Positions 8,407 through 16,123 of a DNA stretch of 19,682 nt are shown here, in pieces. The stretch is from positions 1-19,682 of the forward strand of contig PEWQ01000203.1 in assembly GCA_002780065.1 (NCBI GenBank), read 5' to 3'. Under the pieces are notes generated by a model. It was not told where the DNA came from. It did not search any database and saw only the letters and a program-made list of their open reading frames with translations. Position numbers and translations under genes: made by a program. The DNA comes from Candidatus Hydrogenedentes bacterium CG07_land_8_20_14_0_80_42_17 (GTDB lineage: Bacteria > UBA8481). Position 1 is the first letter of the stretch. Each line of letters begins with the position of its first letter.

Positions 8407-9039
8407 ATGGCGTCAAAAAGTAAAATAAGTTCAAAAAAACCGGCAAGCAAAACTATCGAGTGGAGTGAAATAGAGCTAGTAAAACGTCATCCCTCGATCT
8501 TTACAAGAGACAATTCCGCTTTACTGATGATCGATATGCAGGAGCGTCTCATTCCCGCAATGTCAAACAGATACGAACTAATAAAAAATTCAGAATTGAT
8601 TTTGCAAATTGCAAATCTTGTCGAATTGCCGATCATTGTGACTGAACAATATCCAAAAGGGCTTGGGAAAACTGTCGAAAAATTTAACGAGTTGACAAAA
8701 GCCGCAACTTTTTTTGAAAAAACATCTTTTTCCGCCGTCGGTGAAAAGAACTTCACGAGTTTTATAGAAGAAAATCACTTTAAAAAAATCGCAATCATCG
8801 GAATTGAAACTCATGTATGTATATTGCAAACCGCATTGGACTTAAAGATACGAAATATCGAAGTCACTGTCGTAGCGGATGCCGTTGCTTCGAGAAGAGA
8901 TGAAAACAAAAAGATCGCACTTGAAAAGATGAAGCAGGCTGGAGTCTGGCTTGCTACTGCAGAATCTTTGATATTTGATCTATTAGAGAAATCAGGCTCA
9001 GATGAATTTAAAAAAGCTCATGAATTAGTCATGAAATAA
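8407..9039 (+). CDS. Isochorismatase-family cysteine hydrolase
   Basis: Cytosolic alpha/beta hydrolase of the isochorismatase/nicotinamidase superfamily. The catalytic triad can be placed: Asp43 (LLMIDMQERL), Lys105 (FFEKTSFSA) and nucleophile Cys138 (ETHVCILQTALDL). VADAVASRRDENKKIAL matches the ISOC1/YcaC-like branch. Substrate is not predictable; this branch is mostly uncharacterised and is not evidence for siderophore or NAD salvage. The first 35 residues form a Lys/Ser-rich extension before the core fold. A strong SD (AAGGAGGAAAAG) immediately precedes the ATG. The gene ends just before the composite repeat at 9058-9151, with no clear terminator other than that repeat. Confidence 0.88.
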   Translation: MASKSKISSKKPASKTIEWSEIELVKRHPSIFTRDNSALLMIDMQERLIPAMSNRYELIKNSELILQIANLVELPIIVTEQYPKGLGKTVEKFNELTKAATFFEKTSFSAVGEKNFTSFIEENHFKKIAIIGIETHVCILQTALDLKIRNIEVTVVADAVASRRDENKKIALEKMKQAGVWLATAESLIFDLLEKSGSDEFKKAHELVMK

Positions 9040-9057
9040 GATGTATAAATTTTTAAT

Positions 9058-9151
9058 AAAATCGAAAAGAGGCAAGGGCTGACCAAAAAGCAGTATTTTG
9101 TCATTGCGAGGCGCGGACTCGCAGAGTCATCGCGGCTACCGTTTTTCGATT
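9058..9151. repeat. Composite interspersed repeat with hairpins between convergent genes
   Basis: Lies between the 3' ends of the isochorismatase gene (+) and the GT9 gene (-). AAATCGAAAA (from 9059) and its inverted partner TTTTTCGATTT (9142-9152) bracket GTCATTGCGAGG (9100-9111), a 12-mer known from dispersed repeats in many bacterial genomes. A perfect hairpin GACTC-GCA-GAGTC lies at 9116-9128 and CAAAA/TTTTG at 9084-9100. The right part, CGCGGCTACC then GTTTTTCGATTT, is repeated at 10142-10163 after another gene of the same operon. Position suggests that it may serve as a bidirectional terminator, although there is no clean stem plus T-run. Confidence 0.6.
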
Positions 9152-10105
9152 TCACATTTCTTCCACTTTTTTCACAGCAGAGAGAACTTCATCTACAGTA
9201 ATTTTTCCTATACACCACTGGGAAGGATATTTACATTCGTCTTGCCATCCAAAGCCGCATTTGCAAGTCGAAGAGACTATAACAGCACGGCTACTATAGG
9301 GTCTCCAGCGAGCATAATTTGACGGCCCAAATAGAGCAACTACTCTACAGCCGGCGGCGGCCGCAAAATGCATTGGTCCGGAATCACTGCCGATAAATAT
9401 CGAGACTGCTCCAAAGAGATTTGGTAAATCTTCAGGGCGGCATCCTTCAATGCTCGGAAATTCTTTAAACTCTTCATGAACTTTATCGCCGGGTCCATAC
9501 AATAAATGCACGTCATATCCATTTGCTCGAAGAGCCTTCGCGACCTTCAAAAATTTTTCAGACGGCCATATCTTCGATGCAAATCTGCCGCCGGCATGAA
9601 TTATCGCCGGTCTTTTACCAAAACGTTTTTTCCATCGTGAAATTTTCTCTTCGTCGCGGCGAAGCTCGATTGAAAACTCTTTCGGAGGTTCTATTCCCAT
9701 TCCTCTCAATAATTCCAGATTCGACTCGACTGTGTGGCGAGAAGCATCTAGATCCAAAATCTTATTCGTATAGACAAAATCAAAACGTCGCCCTGCAAAT
9801 CCTATTACCTTTCCCTTTGAAGCGATTCGCGCAATAAAACTCGCAGAAGGAGATCCGTGAAGATCAAATGCCACATCATATTTTCTAAATATCTTTTTGA
9901 ATAAAAGAATCCTTCCTATGTTCGAGCAAGGTCTCACAAGTTCATCGCTCACTCCAATAAAATTCCGAGTAGTATCTTTGAACTGTTCATCTACAAGATA
10001 ATCTATTTTAACAGACGGTAAATTTCGTGAAAGTTCCTTTGCAATAATCGAAGACAATAAAATATCACCAAGCGATTTCAGCCTAACTAAAAGTATCGAG
10101 AGCAA
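9152..10105 (-). CDS. Glycosyltransferase family 9 (LPS heptosyltransferase-type)
   Basis: GT-B enzyme that uses ADP-heptose or a related nucleotide sugar in assembling LPS core or another surface glycan at the inner leaflet. The N-terminus ILLVRLKSLGDILLSS is the family's hallmark, with the conserved Asp that acts as base. The C-terminal donor domain contains IIHAGGRFASKIWPSEKF, FIGSDSGPMHFAAAAGC and VALFGPSNYARWRPYS. The tail CKCGFGWQDECKYPSQWC carries the multi-Cys segment common in this family. The start is TTG (10105-10103): a TAG lies four codons upstream and no ATG precedes the family motif. There is no good SD; a repeat occupies the upstream gap. It is last in a galE-nadB-maf-TPR-GT9 run. 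Exact sugar and acceptor are unknown, so no symbol is given. Confidence 0.92.
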   Translation of the reverse strand: MLSILLVRLKSLGDILLSSIIAKELSRNLPSVKIDYLVDEQFKDTTRNFIGVSDELVRPCSNIGRILLFKKIFRKYDVAFDLHGSPSASFIARIASKGKVIGFAGRRFDFVYTNKILDLDASRHTVESNLELLRGMGIEPPKEFSIELRRDEEKISRWKKRFGKRPAIIHAGGRFASKIWPSEKFLKVAKALRANGYDVHLLYGPGDKVHEEFKEFPSIEGCRPEDLPNLFGAVSIFIGSDSGPMHFAAAAGCRVVALFGPSNYARWRPYSSRAVIVSSTCKCGFGWQDECKYPSQWCIGKITVDEVLSAVKKVEEM

Positions 10106-10128
10106 ACTGCGTTACCTATATTTAAAAC

Positions 10129-10165
10129 GCGGGCTAAAGCCTGCGGCTGCCTTTTTTCGATTTAT
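10129..10165. repeat. Interspersed repeat in the TPR/GT9 gap
   Basis: An imperfect hairpin GCGGGCTAAAGCCTGC (10129-10144) is followed on the + strand by GGCTGCC and TTTTTT. The segment 10142-10163, TGCGGCTGCC then TTTTTTCGATTT, matches 9131-9152 with three substitutions. In both places the end touches the stop codon of a minus-strand gene. On the minus strand it occupies most of the 59 bases before the TTG start of the glycosyltransferase. The hairpin with T-run faces + and would be an antisense-direction terminator, not one for the operon. Confidence 0.6.
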
Positions 10166-11703
10166 TAAAGATAATTTTCTTTTATCCATTTTGCTCTCTC
10201 TGCAGATTCTTTTGAAAATCTTCCGCCTGAAAATTTTGATACAAGCTCATCATAATATTTCACAGCTTCTCCGAATCTTCTCATCTCGAGATTGCGGTCA
10301 TAGAGCCGAGCAATATCATATATCGCCTCCTCAACAGCAGGTTCATTTCCAAAGCCATTCACAATCTCTACATATTCAGAAACGGCTCTGTCATAAGCCT
10401 CGTGAATCTCTTTAGCATCCATTCTAGCCGCCATTCTTGCATCTCCGAGATCGCGATAATATTGAGCAATCCCCAACTTTGCATTGCTCATATTCGACGT
10501 ATCATTTTCACCAACAAAAGAACGCAAGTATTCCACGACAACAGCAGGAGAATCCTGCGGTATGCCACCCTTATAAAACTGTGAGCGGAGAATTCCATGC
10601 AATGAAACAGCCGAATGAAACTGAGCGTCTTTTATCAAATCAGTATTCTTAGACTCTAAAACTAATTCCCGAAATTGTTTAGTAGCATGGTCATAATCGT
10701 TTATTGCGTTATCAATAGCTTCAGCTTCATTTGCTCCGGCAGATCTTCTCAAGTCTCTCTGCTTAAACGATTCCTGTTCGTACCATACTCCGCGCCTTTC
10801 ATACGCTAATCCAATTCTGAAAGAAACTAAATCGCGCAGAGTCGAACGTGGATACGTCTTCAAAAATTCTTCATACTGTTCAATCGACTGAGAATAAAGT
10901 CCTCGATTGAAAAGATCTTCAGCTAGAGAAAAAAGCTGAAGCTCACCGGGCTTCGTTGTCCCCTCAATAAATAGCGAGGTATCAGGCTGGCGGGTCGAGC
11001 CTCTAGGCACTGCTCGCTCTGAGACACGCACTGGAGGATTTGAAACAGTAATTGTAGAAATTGTTTTTGTCTCTGCGGGCACAGACTGCAGCAATATTGA
11101 AGGTTCATAGGTTGAACTTTTTTCAGGCTCTAGAAAATTTTTTAAAGGCGGGGTCAGTAAAGGTAAAGGTTTCGGAGGTATAGCTATCGGTTCAGGGTAA
11201 GCAGTCGGATTTTCATTGTTAGTGACTTCTTCAGAAGAATTATTTAGCTCAGAGCGCTCATCTTCCTTCTCAGAAATAATTACAGCATGAGCCGCAGGGA
11301 GCGAGCCGACATTTGTTGCAACTGAAGGCAATGGCAGTGGCGGCAAAGCAGAATCCGTTCTGCGCGTCAATTCGCTTTGAACCCTATTCTCAGATACTGC
11401 TGACTTTTCCACTGTAAGAGCAGGTTTCGGCTCAACTAACAACACCAACCTTCCTAAATGTTCTCTTACAACCTCAAGATGTCGAGTTGCCGAATCAGGC
11501 AATAATATCTCAACAAAGTTGCCGTAATTTTTTTTAACTATCGAAGTGTCGCCTGTTAAATTCAAAACTGAATCATCGAGCGAAATTCTTTCGGTTTTTC
11601 CGACTTCTAAAGTAATCTTGCGATATTCTGTCCACGATAAAGCATAAGCAGAAACCACCAGAACCGCAGCACCGGCAAATGAAACCAATATTCTCGTCAG
11701 CAT
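10165..11703 (-). CDS. Exported TPR-repeat protein
   Basis: A 512-residue secreted or envelope protein of unknown specific role. Residues 1-21 form a signal peptide (MLTRILVSFAGAAVLVVSAYA), with likely cleavage after AYA. Residues 30-92 are a small beta-rich domain (LEVGKTERISLDD, then FVEILLPDSATRHLEVV) reminiscent of the N-terminal domain of CpaC-type pilus secretins, which is a weak resemblance. Residues 95-245 are a low-complexity Pro/Ser/Glu linker (PIAIPPKPLPLLTPP). From about 255 onward there are TPR-like helical pairs: LAEDLFNRGLYSQSIEQYEE, FRIGLAYERRG, and a closing repeat with FGEAVKYYDELVSKF, as in BamD- or YbgF-like periplasmic proteins. Its start overlaps the maf stop by 7 bases (ATGCTGA), implying coupled translation. 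A scaffold role in envelope assembly is inferred only. Confidence 0.8.
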   Translation of the reverse strand: MLTRILVSFAGAAVLVVSAYALSWTEYRKITLEVGKTERISLDDSVLNLTGDTSIVKKNYGNFVEILLPDSATRHLEVVREHLGRLVLLVEPKPALTVEKSAVSENRVQSELTRRTDSALPPLPLPSVATNVGSLPAAHAVIISEKEDERSELNNSSEEVTNNENPTAYPEPIAIPPKPLPLLTPPLKNFLEPEKSSTYEPSILLQSVPAETKTISTITVSNPPVRVSERAVPRGSTRQPDTSLFIEGTTKPGELQLFSLAEDLFNRGLYSQSIEQYEEFLKTYPRSTLRDLVSFRIGLAYERRGVWYEQESFKQRDLRRSAGANEAEAIDNAINDYDHATKQFRELVLESKNTDLIKDAQFHSAVSLHGILRSQFYKGGIPQDSPAVVVEYLRSFVGENDTSNMSNAKLGIAQYYRDLGDARMAARMDAKEIHEAYDRAVSEYVEIVNGFGNEPAVEEAIYDIARLYDRNLEMRRFGEAVKYYDELVSKFSGGRFSKESAERAKWIKENYL

Positions 11704-12305
11704 GGCTTCATTTTATCCTCAATTTCATTCAGCATCTTCATAACTATTCTTATCGGCAAACCAATAACAGTTTGAGAATCACCTTTTACTGATTTAATCA
11801 ATTTTCTACCGAAACCCTGATATGCGTAAGCGCCTGCCTTGTCGTCGCCTTCACCTGTATCTACATATTCCGAGATATCTTCAGAAGACAATTTTTTGAA
11901 CTCAACTGAGGCGGAAGCGACTTCAGATAATTTAATCTCATGAAAAAACATTGCAAGTCCGGTATGAACAAAGTGAACTTTTCCTGAAAGCATTTCGATC
12001 ATTTTTCTTGATTCATTTCTATCGCGAGGTTGTCCCAAAAGTTTTCCATCTTCTGATACCACCAAAGTATCGGCAGCGAGGACTACTTCGTTTTCATTGC
12101 GCAACGACAATTCAGCCTTAGCAATAGCTGTTCTTCTGACAACTTCACGCGCAGATTCAAATGGAGATCTGGAATCAAAAATATTGTTAAGGGAGTCTTC
12201 ATCTATTTGCACCGGCCGAACAATAAAATCCAAACCATTCGCCTTAAGAAGTTCACTTCGGCGTGGAGAAGAAGAAGCCAAAACCAAAATAAGTTTTTCA
12301 CTCAT
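11697..12305 (-). CDS. maf: Maf-family nucleoside triphosphate pyrophosphatase
   Basis: Hydrolyses non-canonical or excess nucleoside triphosphates to the monophosphate and pyrophosphate, protecting nucleic acid synthesis; YhdE-type members prefer dTTP/UTP. The signature SSSPRRSELL (11-20) is followed by VVLAADTLVV with catalytic Asp79, then TGEGDDKAGAYAYQG and GDSQTVIGLPI. The second motif has GEGDDKAGAYAYQG where many members have EPxDKAGAYGIQG, a small deviation. Length 202 is normal. The gene begins 37 bases after nadB and overlaps the TPR gene. Its SD (AGAGGG) lies inside a hairpin (12314-12332), described separately. In other bacteria maf is often near cell-division or envelope genes, which fits loosely here. 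Confidence 0.94.
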   Translation of the reverse strand: MSEKLILVLASSSPRRSELLKANGLDFIVRPVQIDEDSLNNIFDSRSPFESAREVVRRTAIAKAELSLRNENEVVLAADTLVVSEDGKLLGQPRDRNESRKMIEMLSGKVHFVHTGLAMFFHEIKLSEVASASVEFKKLSSEDISEYVDTGEGDDKAGAYAYQGFGRKLIKSVKGDSQTVIGLPIRIVMKMLNEIEDKMKPC

Positions 12306-12313
12306 AGTGTAAG

Positions 12314-12332
12314 CCCTCTCGTTGGAAGAGGG
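12314..12332 (-). promoter_or_regulatory. Hairpin sequestering the maf Shine-Dalgarno
   Basis: On the minus strand, CCCTCT (12332-12327) pairs perfectly with AGAGGG (12319-12314) around a 7-nt loop. AGAGGG is the only SD-like sequence before the maf ATG, 8 bases away. The nadB stop (12345-12343) lies just upstream, so a ribosome finishing nadB would reach and open the stem. This predicts that maf translation depends on nadB translation. On this strand the T-run lies 5' of the stem, so it is not a terminator. Confidence 0.5.
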
Positions 12333-12342
12333 AAAAAAGAGA

Positions 12343-13911
12343 TCACTTCCAAATCATAGGTCTAGGCACTTTATTGATGAGTTCAGTGTTGGTTCCAGGA
12401 AATTCCAATCCAACCTGCGGATATCCTTCCAGAAAATGGAGTCCCCGCGATTCTTTTCTCTTCAATGCCGAGCGCACAATCAATTCCGCGCAAAGCGCTA
12501 TATTCGACAATTCAAGCAATTCTCTGCGCGAGCTGAAGGCATCTACAAGTCTTTGAATACCATTTCGAATTGCGGTCAATTCAAATGCCGTCTTCTGAAG
12601 CACGTCAATATTTCTGAATACGCCCACGTTCTGAGACATAATCAAGTTCAATCTCTCACTGTATAAATCTGTCATGCCACAAGGCGGTTTCGAATTTATA
12701 TCACCTACAACTTCATCTTCAAAAACTTTTATGTCAGGTTCTTCGCGAGCAGATTGAGCACCGCGATAAGCAAAGACTAGAGCTTCCAAAAGAGAATTTG
12801 AAGCGAGCCGATTTGCTCCGTGCAGTCCATGGCTAGCAGTTTCTCCGATAGAATAAAGTCCCGGCACAGTTGTTCGAGCAAAGAGATCGGTTTTCAATCC
12901 GCCGCAGGAATAATGCGCCGCAGGAACCACAGGAATAGGTTCCTTGTCGATCTCAACTCCATGAAGAAGACAAGTCGAATATATCGTAGGAAAACGTCTG
13001 CGCAAAAATTCAGAACCTAATTGACTTACATTAAGAAGCACATGAGGATCGCCAGTGCGCTTCAGCTCAATAGAAATCGCCCTAGCAACAACATCTCTCG
13101 GAGCAAGATCTAGCATTTCAGGATCATATTTTTTCATAAAGCGTTCACCGGATATCGTAGTCAAATATCCGCCTTCTCCTCGAACAGCTTCAGAAATCAA
13201 AAACGAACTCGCACCAGGCCTCGCCAAAGCTGTCGGATGAAATTGAATAAACTCCATGTCTCTGACAACCGCGCCTGCCCTATAACCAATCGCAACCCCA
13301 TCTCCGGTAGCAATCTCCGGATTCGTCGTATAACGAAAAACTCTGCCCAATCCGCCGGTCGAAAGGCAGACAAGATTTGCCGACATCCTTATCAATTTTC
13401 CTTCCGGATCAAGCACAAGAACTCCTGCAACTCTTCCTTCTCTCATTATCAAATCCACAGCAAAATGGTATTGCATGACAGTTATGTTCGGATGCTTCTC
13501 AACAGCATTCAATAAAATGCGTTCAATCTCTCTTCCTGTTTTGTCTGCACAATGAACAACACGTTTTCGACAATGTCCGCCTTCGCGCCCCATAACCAAT
13601 TTTCCATTGCTGTCAAATTCGAACTGAGCTCCAAGCTCAATAAGTTCTTTCACACGCGCCGGGCCCTCAGTCACAACAGTTCTTACTGCTTCAGGGTCTG
13701 CAATGCCTCCGCCTGTCTTCATTGTATCCTGAATGTGAAGGTCTAAAGAATCATCTTCGCCTAACACTACTGCCACTCCGCCCTGAGCGTAATTAGTGTT
13801 AGATTCCACAGCTTCCTTTTTAGTCAATAATAAAACCGAACGATGTTCAGCAAGAAAAAGAGAAAACCTGAGTCCTGAAATTCCACTTCCTACAACTATA
13901 GCTCTATTCAT
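12343..13911 (-). CDS. nadB: L-aspartate oxidase
   Basis: FAD enzyme that oxidises L-aspartate to iminoaspartate, the first step of de novo NAD synthesis, which NadA then converts to quinolinate. The N-terminal dinucleotide fold VVGSGISGLRFSLFLAE (6-22) is followed by NTNYAQGGVAVVL, the substrate-region motif GREGGHCRKRVVHCADKTG, and VCLSTGGLGRVFRYTTNP. HPTALARPGASSFLISEAVRGEG and HYSCGGLKTDLFART follow, with GLHGANRLASNSLLEALVFA near residue 365-385. The SELS-type sequence and 522-residue length fit NadB better than succinate dehydrogenase flavoprotein. No nadA or nadC is adjacent. The start lies 40 bases after the galE stop; a GGAG is present but 13 bases from the ATG, which is a long spacing. 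Confidence 0.96.
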   Translation of the reverse strand: MNRAIVVGSGISGLRFSLFLAEHRSVLLLTKKEAVESNTNYAQGGVAVVLGEDDSLDLHIQDTMKTGGGIADPEAVRTVVTEGPARVKELIELGAQFEFDSNGKLVMGREGGHCRKRVVHCADKTGREIERILLNAVEKHPNITVMQYHFAVDLIMREGRVAGVLVLDPEGKLIRMSANLVCLSTGGLGRVFRYTTNPEIATGDGVAIGYRAGAVVRDMEFIQFHPTALARPGASSFLISEAVRGEGGYLTTISGERFMKKYDPEMLDLAPRDVVARAISIELKRTGDPHVLLNVSQLGSEFLRRRFPTIYSTCLLHGVEIDKEPIPVVPAAHYSCGGLKTDLFARTTVPGLYSIGETASHGLHGANRLASNSLLEALVFAYRGAQSAREEPDIKVFEDEVVGDINSKPPCGMTDLYSERLNLIMSQNVGVFRNIDVLQKTAFELTAIRNGIQRLVDAFSSRRELLELSNIALCAELIVRSALKRKESRGLHFLEGYPQVGLEFPGTNTELINKVPRPMIWK

Positions 13912-13951
13912 AGAAAAAAGTTTACTCCAATATTTTTACTTTGCAACAAAA

Positions 13952-14902
13952 TTAACTTTGTTCCCAGTTCCATGCGGACAGAATTATTTTTCTGATATCT
14001 TTTCGAGGTTTCCACTTCAAAATTTGAAATGCTCTGTCAAAAGAAGCGACAAGTTTCGGAGGATCACCTGCTCTTCGAGTTCCAATAAGCATCGGAACTT
14101 TCGTTCCTGTAATCTCTTCAATCAGGTCAAGCACATCTTTTACGCTATTTCCGCTTCCTGTTCCTAAATTTACGACTCCCGACTCTTTTGAAAGAATCGC
14201 CGCAACATGAGCTTCAGCAAGATCATCGACATGAACATAATCTCTGATAGGAGTGCCGTCTGGAGTAGGATGGTCAGTGCCGAAGATTGTCAAAGGATTT
14301 CCAGAACCCATCACTGCCTTCAGAGCCAACGGAATCAAATGAGTTTCAGGATTGTGTTTCTCCCCTATTTTGCCGTCTTCGGCCGCGCCCGCCGCATTAA
14401 AATATCTTAGAGCCATCCATGAATATTTTTGATTTGAACATGCACGCAAGCAATTTTCCATAATAAGTTTCGTCTCTCCGTAAATCGAAACCGGCGCGCA
14501 TTCATCTTCTTCATGAATAACATCTTTTTTCGCCAGGCCATAAACCGCCGCCGAAGACGAAACGACTATTCTCTTCACTCCAGCCGCAGAGATCGCGGAG
14601 AGCAGAGAAACGGATCCGCCAACATTTACCGAATAATATTTCAGTGGAATTCTTGAATCTTCACCTATATTCGAGAGCGCGGCAAAATGTATGACGCCTT
14701 CGATTTTTTCTCTCACAAGAACCTCAGTAATAAATTCCGTATCAAGTATGCTCCGCTCAAAAAATTTAATTCCCTCTGGAATAAATTCTCTGTGGCCGCG
14801 CGAAAGATCATCGAGCACTATCGGTTCAAGACCGTGTTCAATCAGCGCACGCACTGTATGACTGCCGATGTATCCGGCTCCGCCTGTGACTAAAATTCTC
14901 AT
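13952..14902 (-). CDS. galE: UDP-glucose 4-epimerase
   Basis: NAD-dependent extended short-chain dehydrogenase that interconverts UDP-glucose and UDP-galactose (or their N-acetyl forms), supplying sugars for surface glycans. ATG 14902 is chosen because it puts the Rossmann motif MRILVTGGAGYIGSHT at the N-terminus and has GGAG 7 bases upstream. The frame is open ten codons further but without an SD. Motifs: GGAGYIG (7-13), SSSAAVYG (115-122), catalytic YGETK (Tyr141, Lys145), ALRYFNAAGAA, and GTPIRDYVHVDDLAEAHV. The 316-residue length is slightly short of the usual 330. It heads the leftward operon, divergent from dprA across an 84-base gap. Confidence 0.94.
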   Translation of the reverse strand: MRILVTGGAGYIGSHTVRALIEHGLEPIVLDDLSRGHREFIPEGIKFFERSILDTEFITEVLVREKIEGVIHFAALSNIGEDSRIPLKYYSVNVGGSVSLLSAISAAGVKRIVVSSSAAVYGLAKKDVIHEEDECAPVSIYGETKLIMENCLRACSNQKYSWMALRYFNAAGAAEDGKIGEKHNPETHLIPLALKAVMGSGNPLTIFGTDHPTPDGTPIRDYVHVDDLAEAHVAAILSKESGVVNLGTGSGNSVKDVLDLIEEITGTKVPMLIGTRRAGDPPKLVASFDRAFQILKWKPRKDIRKIILSAWNWEQS

Positions 14903-14918
14903 AATTGACTCCGAGTGA

Positions 14919-14947
14919 ATTCTACAGTTCAATAAGGCTCATGATAA
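14919..14947 (-). promoter_or_regulatory. Candidate sigma70 promoter for the galE operon
   Basis: On the minus strand, TTATCA (14947-14942) and TAGAAT (14924-14919) are separated by exactly 17 bases, matching TTGACA 4/6 and TATAAT 5/6. Transcription would start only about 10-12 bases before the SD GGAG of galE, a very short leader. I found no comparably good promoter for dprA on the other strand. Confidence 0.4.
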
Positions 14948-14986
14948 GTATTCGTTTTATGTTTTTTTATAGAACCGCAGAAGTGT

Positions 14987-16033
14987 ATGAAAAATTCATC
15001 TGAGCTATTATATTCAATCGCGCTAAATTTATTAGAAAATTCGCCGCTCCAGATACGAAAATATATCGATGCATTCGGTTCTCCTAAATCAGCATTAAAT
15101 AATTATTGCGGAGGGAAATTTTCTAAAGTTGAAATCGAATCCGCTTTGAACCGTGCTAAAGCAGAGCTCGAATCGGCTCATTCAAAAGATATCGCAATTT
15201 TATGCGAGTCATCTCCGTCATATCCAAAATTATTGCGAGAGATTCCTGACCGGCCAATAGTTCTCTACGTAAAAGGCAAATTACCTGATGCTCCGTCTAT
15301 CGCAATAGTCGGCTCCAGAAAAGCTGATGCCTATTGCATGAGTACCGCAGAAAAAATCAGTAAAGAACTTTCAGAAGCCGGCTTCGCTATTATTTCAGGG
15401 CTTGCCTACGGAGTCGATGCGGCGGCTCACAAAAGCTCAGTCGCTTCAAAAGGCAAGACCGTTGCAGTTTTAGGTTCAGGACTTTGCGACATTTATCCGC
15501 GTGAACACCAATTGCTTGCAAAAAAAATAATCGAATCTGATGGAGCTATTGTTTCTGAATTTGCGCTTCTTGCAGGGCCCGAGCGCCAAAACTTTCCAAA
15601 ACGCAACAGGATCATTGCAGGCATAAGTTTAGGAGTTATTGTTGTCGCGGCGGCAAAACGCTCTGGAGCGCTCATTACGGCGCGATTAGCAATGGAATAC
15701 AATCGAAATGTCTGGGCGGTTCCGCACAGATTTGGTGATGAATTGGGTGAAGGCGTCATAGGACTGATGAGAGACGGAGCAACAGTAATATCTAAGTCAT
15801 CGGATATTCTCGAAGATTTGGCTTTGCAAATGGACATAAGCTCATTCAAAAAAACAGCCCCGAATTCCAAAGACGAAGTCCTAACCTCTATCAATGCTGA
15901 CGGTTCAACTCTCGATGAAATAGCTCTCAAAACCGGATTGGAGCGAAAAATACTTTATCAACGAATTCTTCAACTTGAGCTGGAAGGAAAAATCATTTCA
16001 ATTCCCGGCGGGTTATACAGACTGACATGTTAA
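14987..16033 (+). CDS. dprA: DNA-processing protein DprA
   Basis: Binds incoming single-stranded DNA and loads RecA during natural transformation; acts in the cytosol. The Rossmann-like core has AIVGSRKADAYC (about 106-117), IISGLAYGVDAAAHKSS (135-151), VLGSGLCDIYPREH (161-174) and QNFPKRNRIIAGIS (201-214), then RSGALITARLAMEYNRNVWAVP. The last 60 residues fit a DprA C-terminal winged helix (DGSTLDEIALKTGLERKILYQ). Length 348 is normal. No other competence gene is present; DprA is also widespread in bacteria not known to be competent. SD is weak (AGAAG). It is followed after 90 bases by the smg-like gene. Confidence 0.96.
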   Translation: MKNSSELLYSIALNLLENSPLQIRKYIDAFGSPKSALNNYCGGKFSKVEIESALNRAKAELESAHSKDIAILCESSPSYPKLLREIPDRPIVLYVKGKLPDAPSIAIVGSRKADAYCMSTAEKISKELSEAGFAIISGLAYGVDAAAHKSSVASKGKTVAVLGSGLCDIYPREHQLLAKKIIESDGAIVSEFALLAGPERQNFPKRNRIIAGISLGVIVVAAAKRSGALITARLAMEYNRNVWAVPHRFGDELGEGVIGLMRDGATVISKSSDILEDLALQMDISSFKKTAPNSKDEVLTSINADGSTLDEIALKTGLERKILYQRILQLELEGKIISIPGGLYRLTC

Positions 16034-16041
16034 ATAAAAAA

Positions 16042-16053
16042 ATTATTAATAAT
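16042..16053. repeat. 12-bp AT palindrome after dprA
   Basis: ATTATTAATAAT is a perfect palindrome starting 9 bases after the dprA stop. It is all A/T and could arise by chance. It shares the gap with the larger palindrome at 16093-16111. Confidence 0.35.
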
Positions 16054-16092
16054 GTATCCAATTTTTTTCTCTGTGATAAAATTTCGCCTTGC

Positions 16093-16111
16093 AATTTAAT
16101 AATATTAAATT
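16093..16111. promoter_or_regulatory. Perfect 19-bp palindrome upstream of the smg-like gene
   Basis: AATTTAATA-A-TATTAAATT is a perfect 9+1+9 inverted repeat ending 12 bases before the smg-like ATG. Its position between any promoter and the SD fits an operator for a dimeric regulator. As RNA the stem would be all A-U and weak. Pure A/T content lowers confidence. Confidence 0.35.
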
Positions 16112-16123
16112 CATGGTGATGCT

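Noticed and set aside
8407-9039. Nicotinamidase partnering with nadB in NAD metabolism
   Set aside because: The sequence fits the ISOC1/YcaC-like branch and the metal-binding His/Asp set of nicotinamidases is not visible. The gene is on the opposite strand in a different unit.
12314-12332. Hairpin read as an intrinsic terminator between nadB and maf
   Set aside because: On the coding (minus) strand the T-run precedes the stem, and on the + strand A's follow it. It fits an SD-sequestering stem better.
14903-14932. GalE start ten codons upstream
   Set aside because: No SD is present there, while 14902 has GGAG and gives the canonical MRILVTGGAG start.
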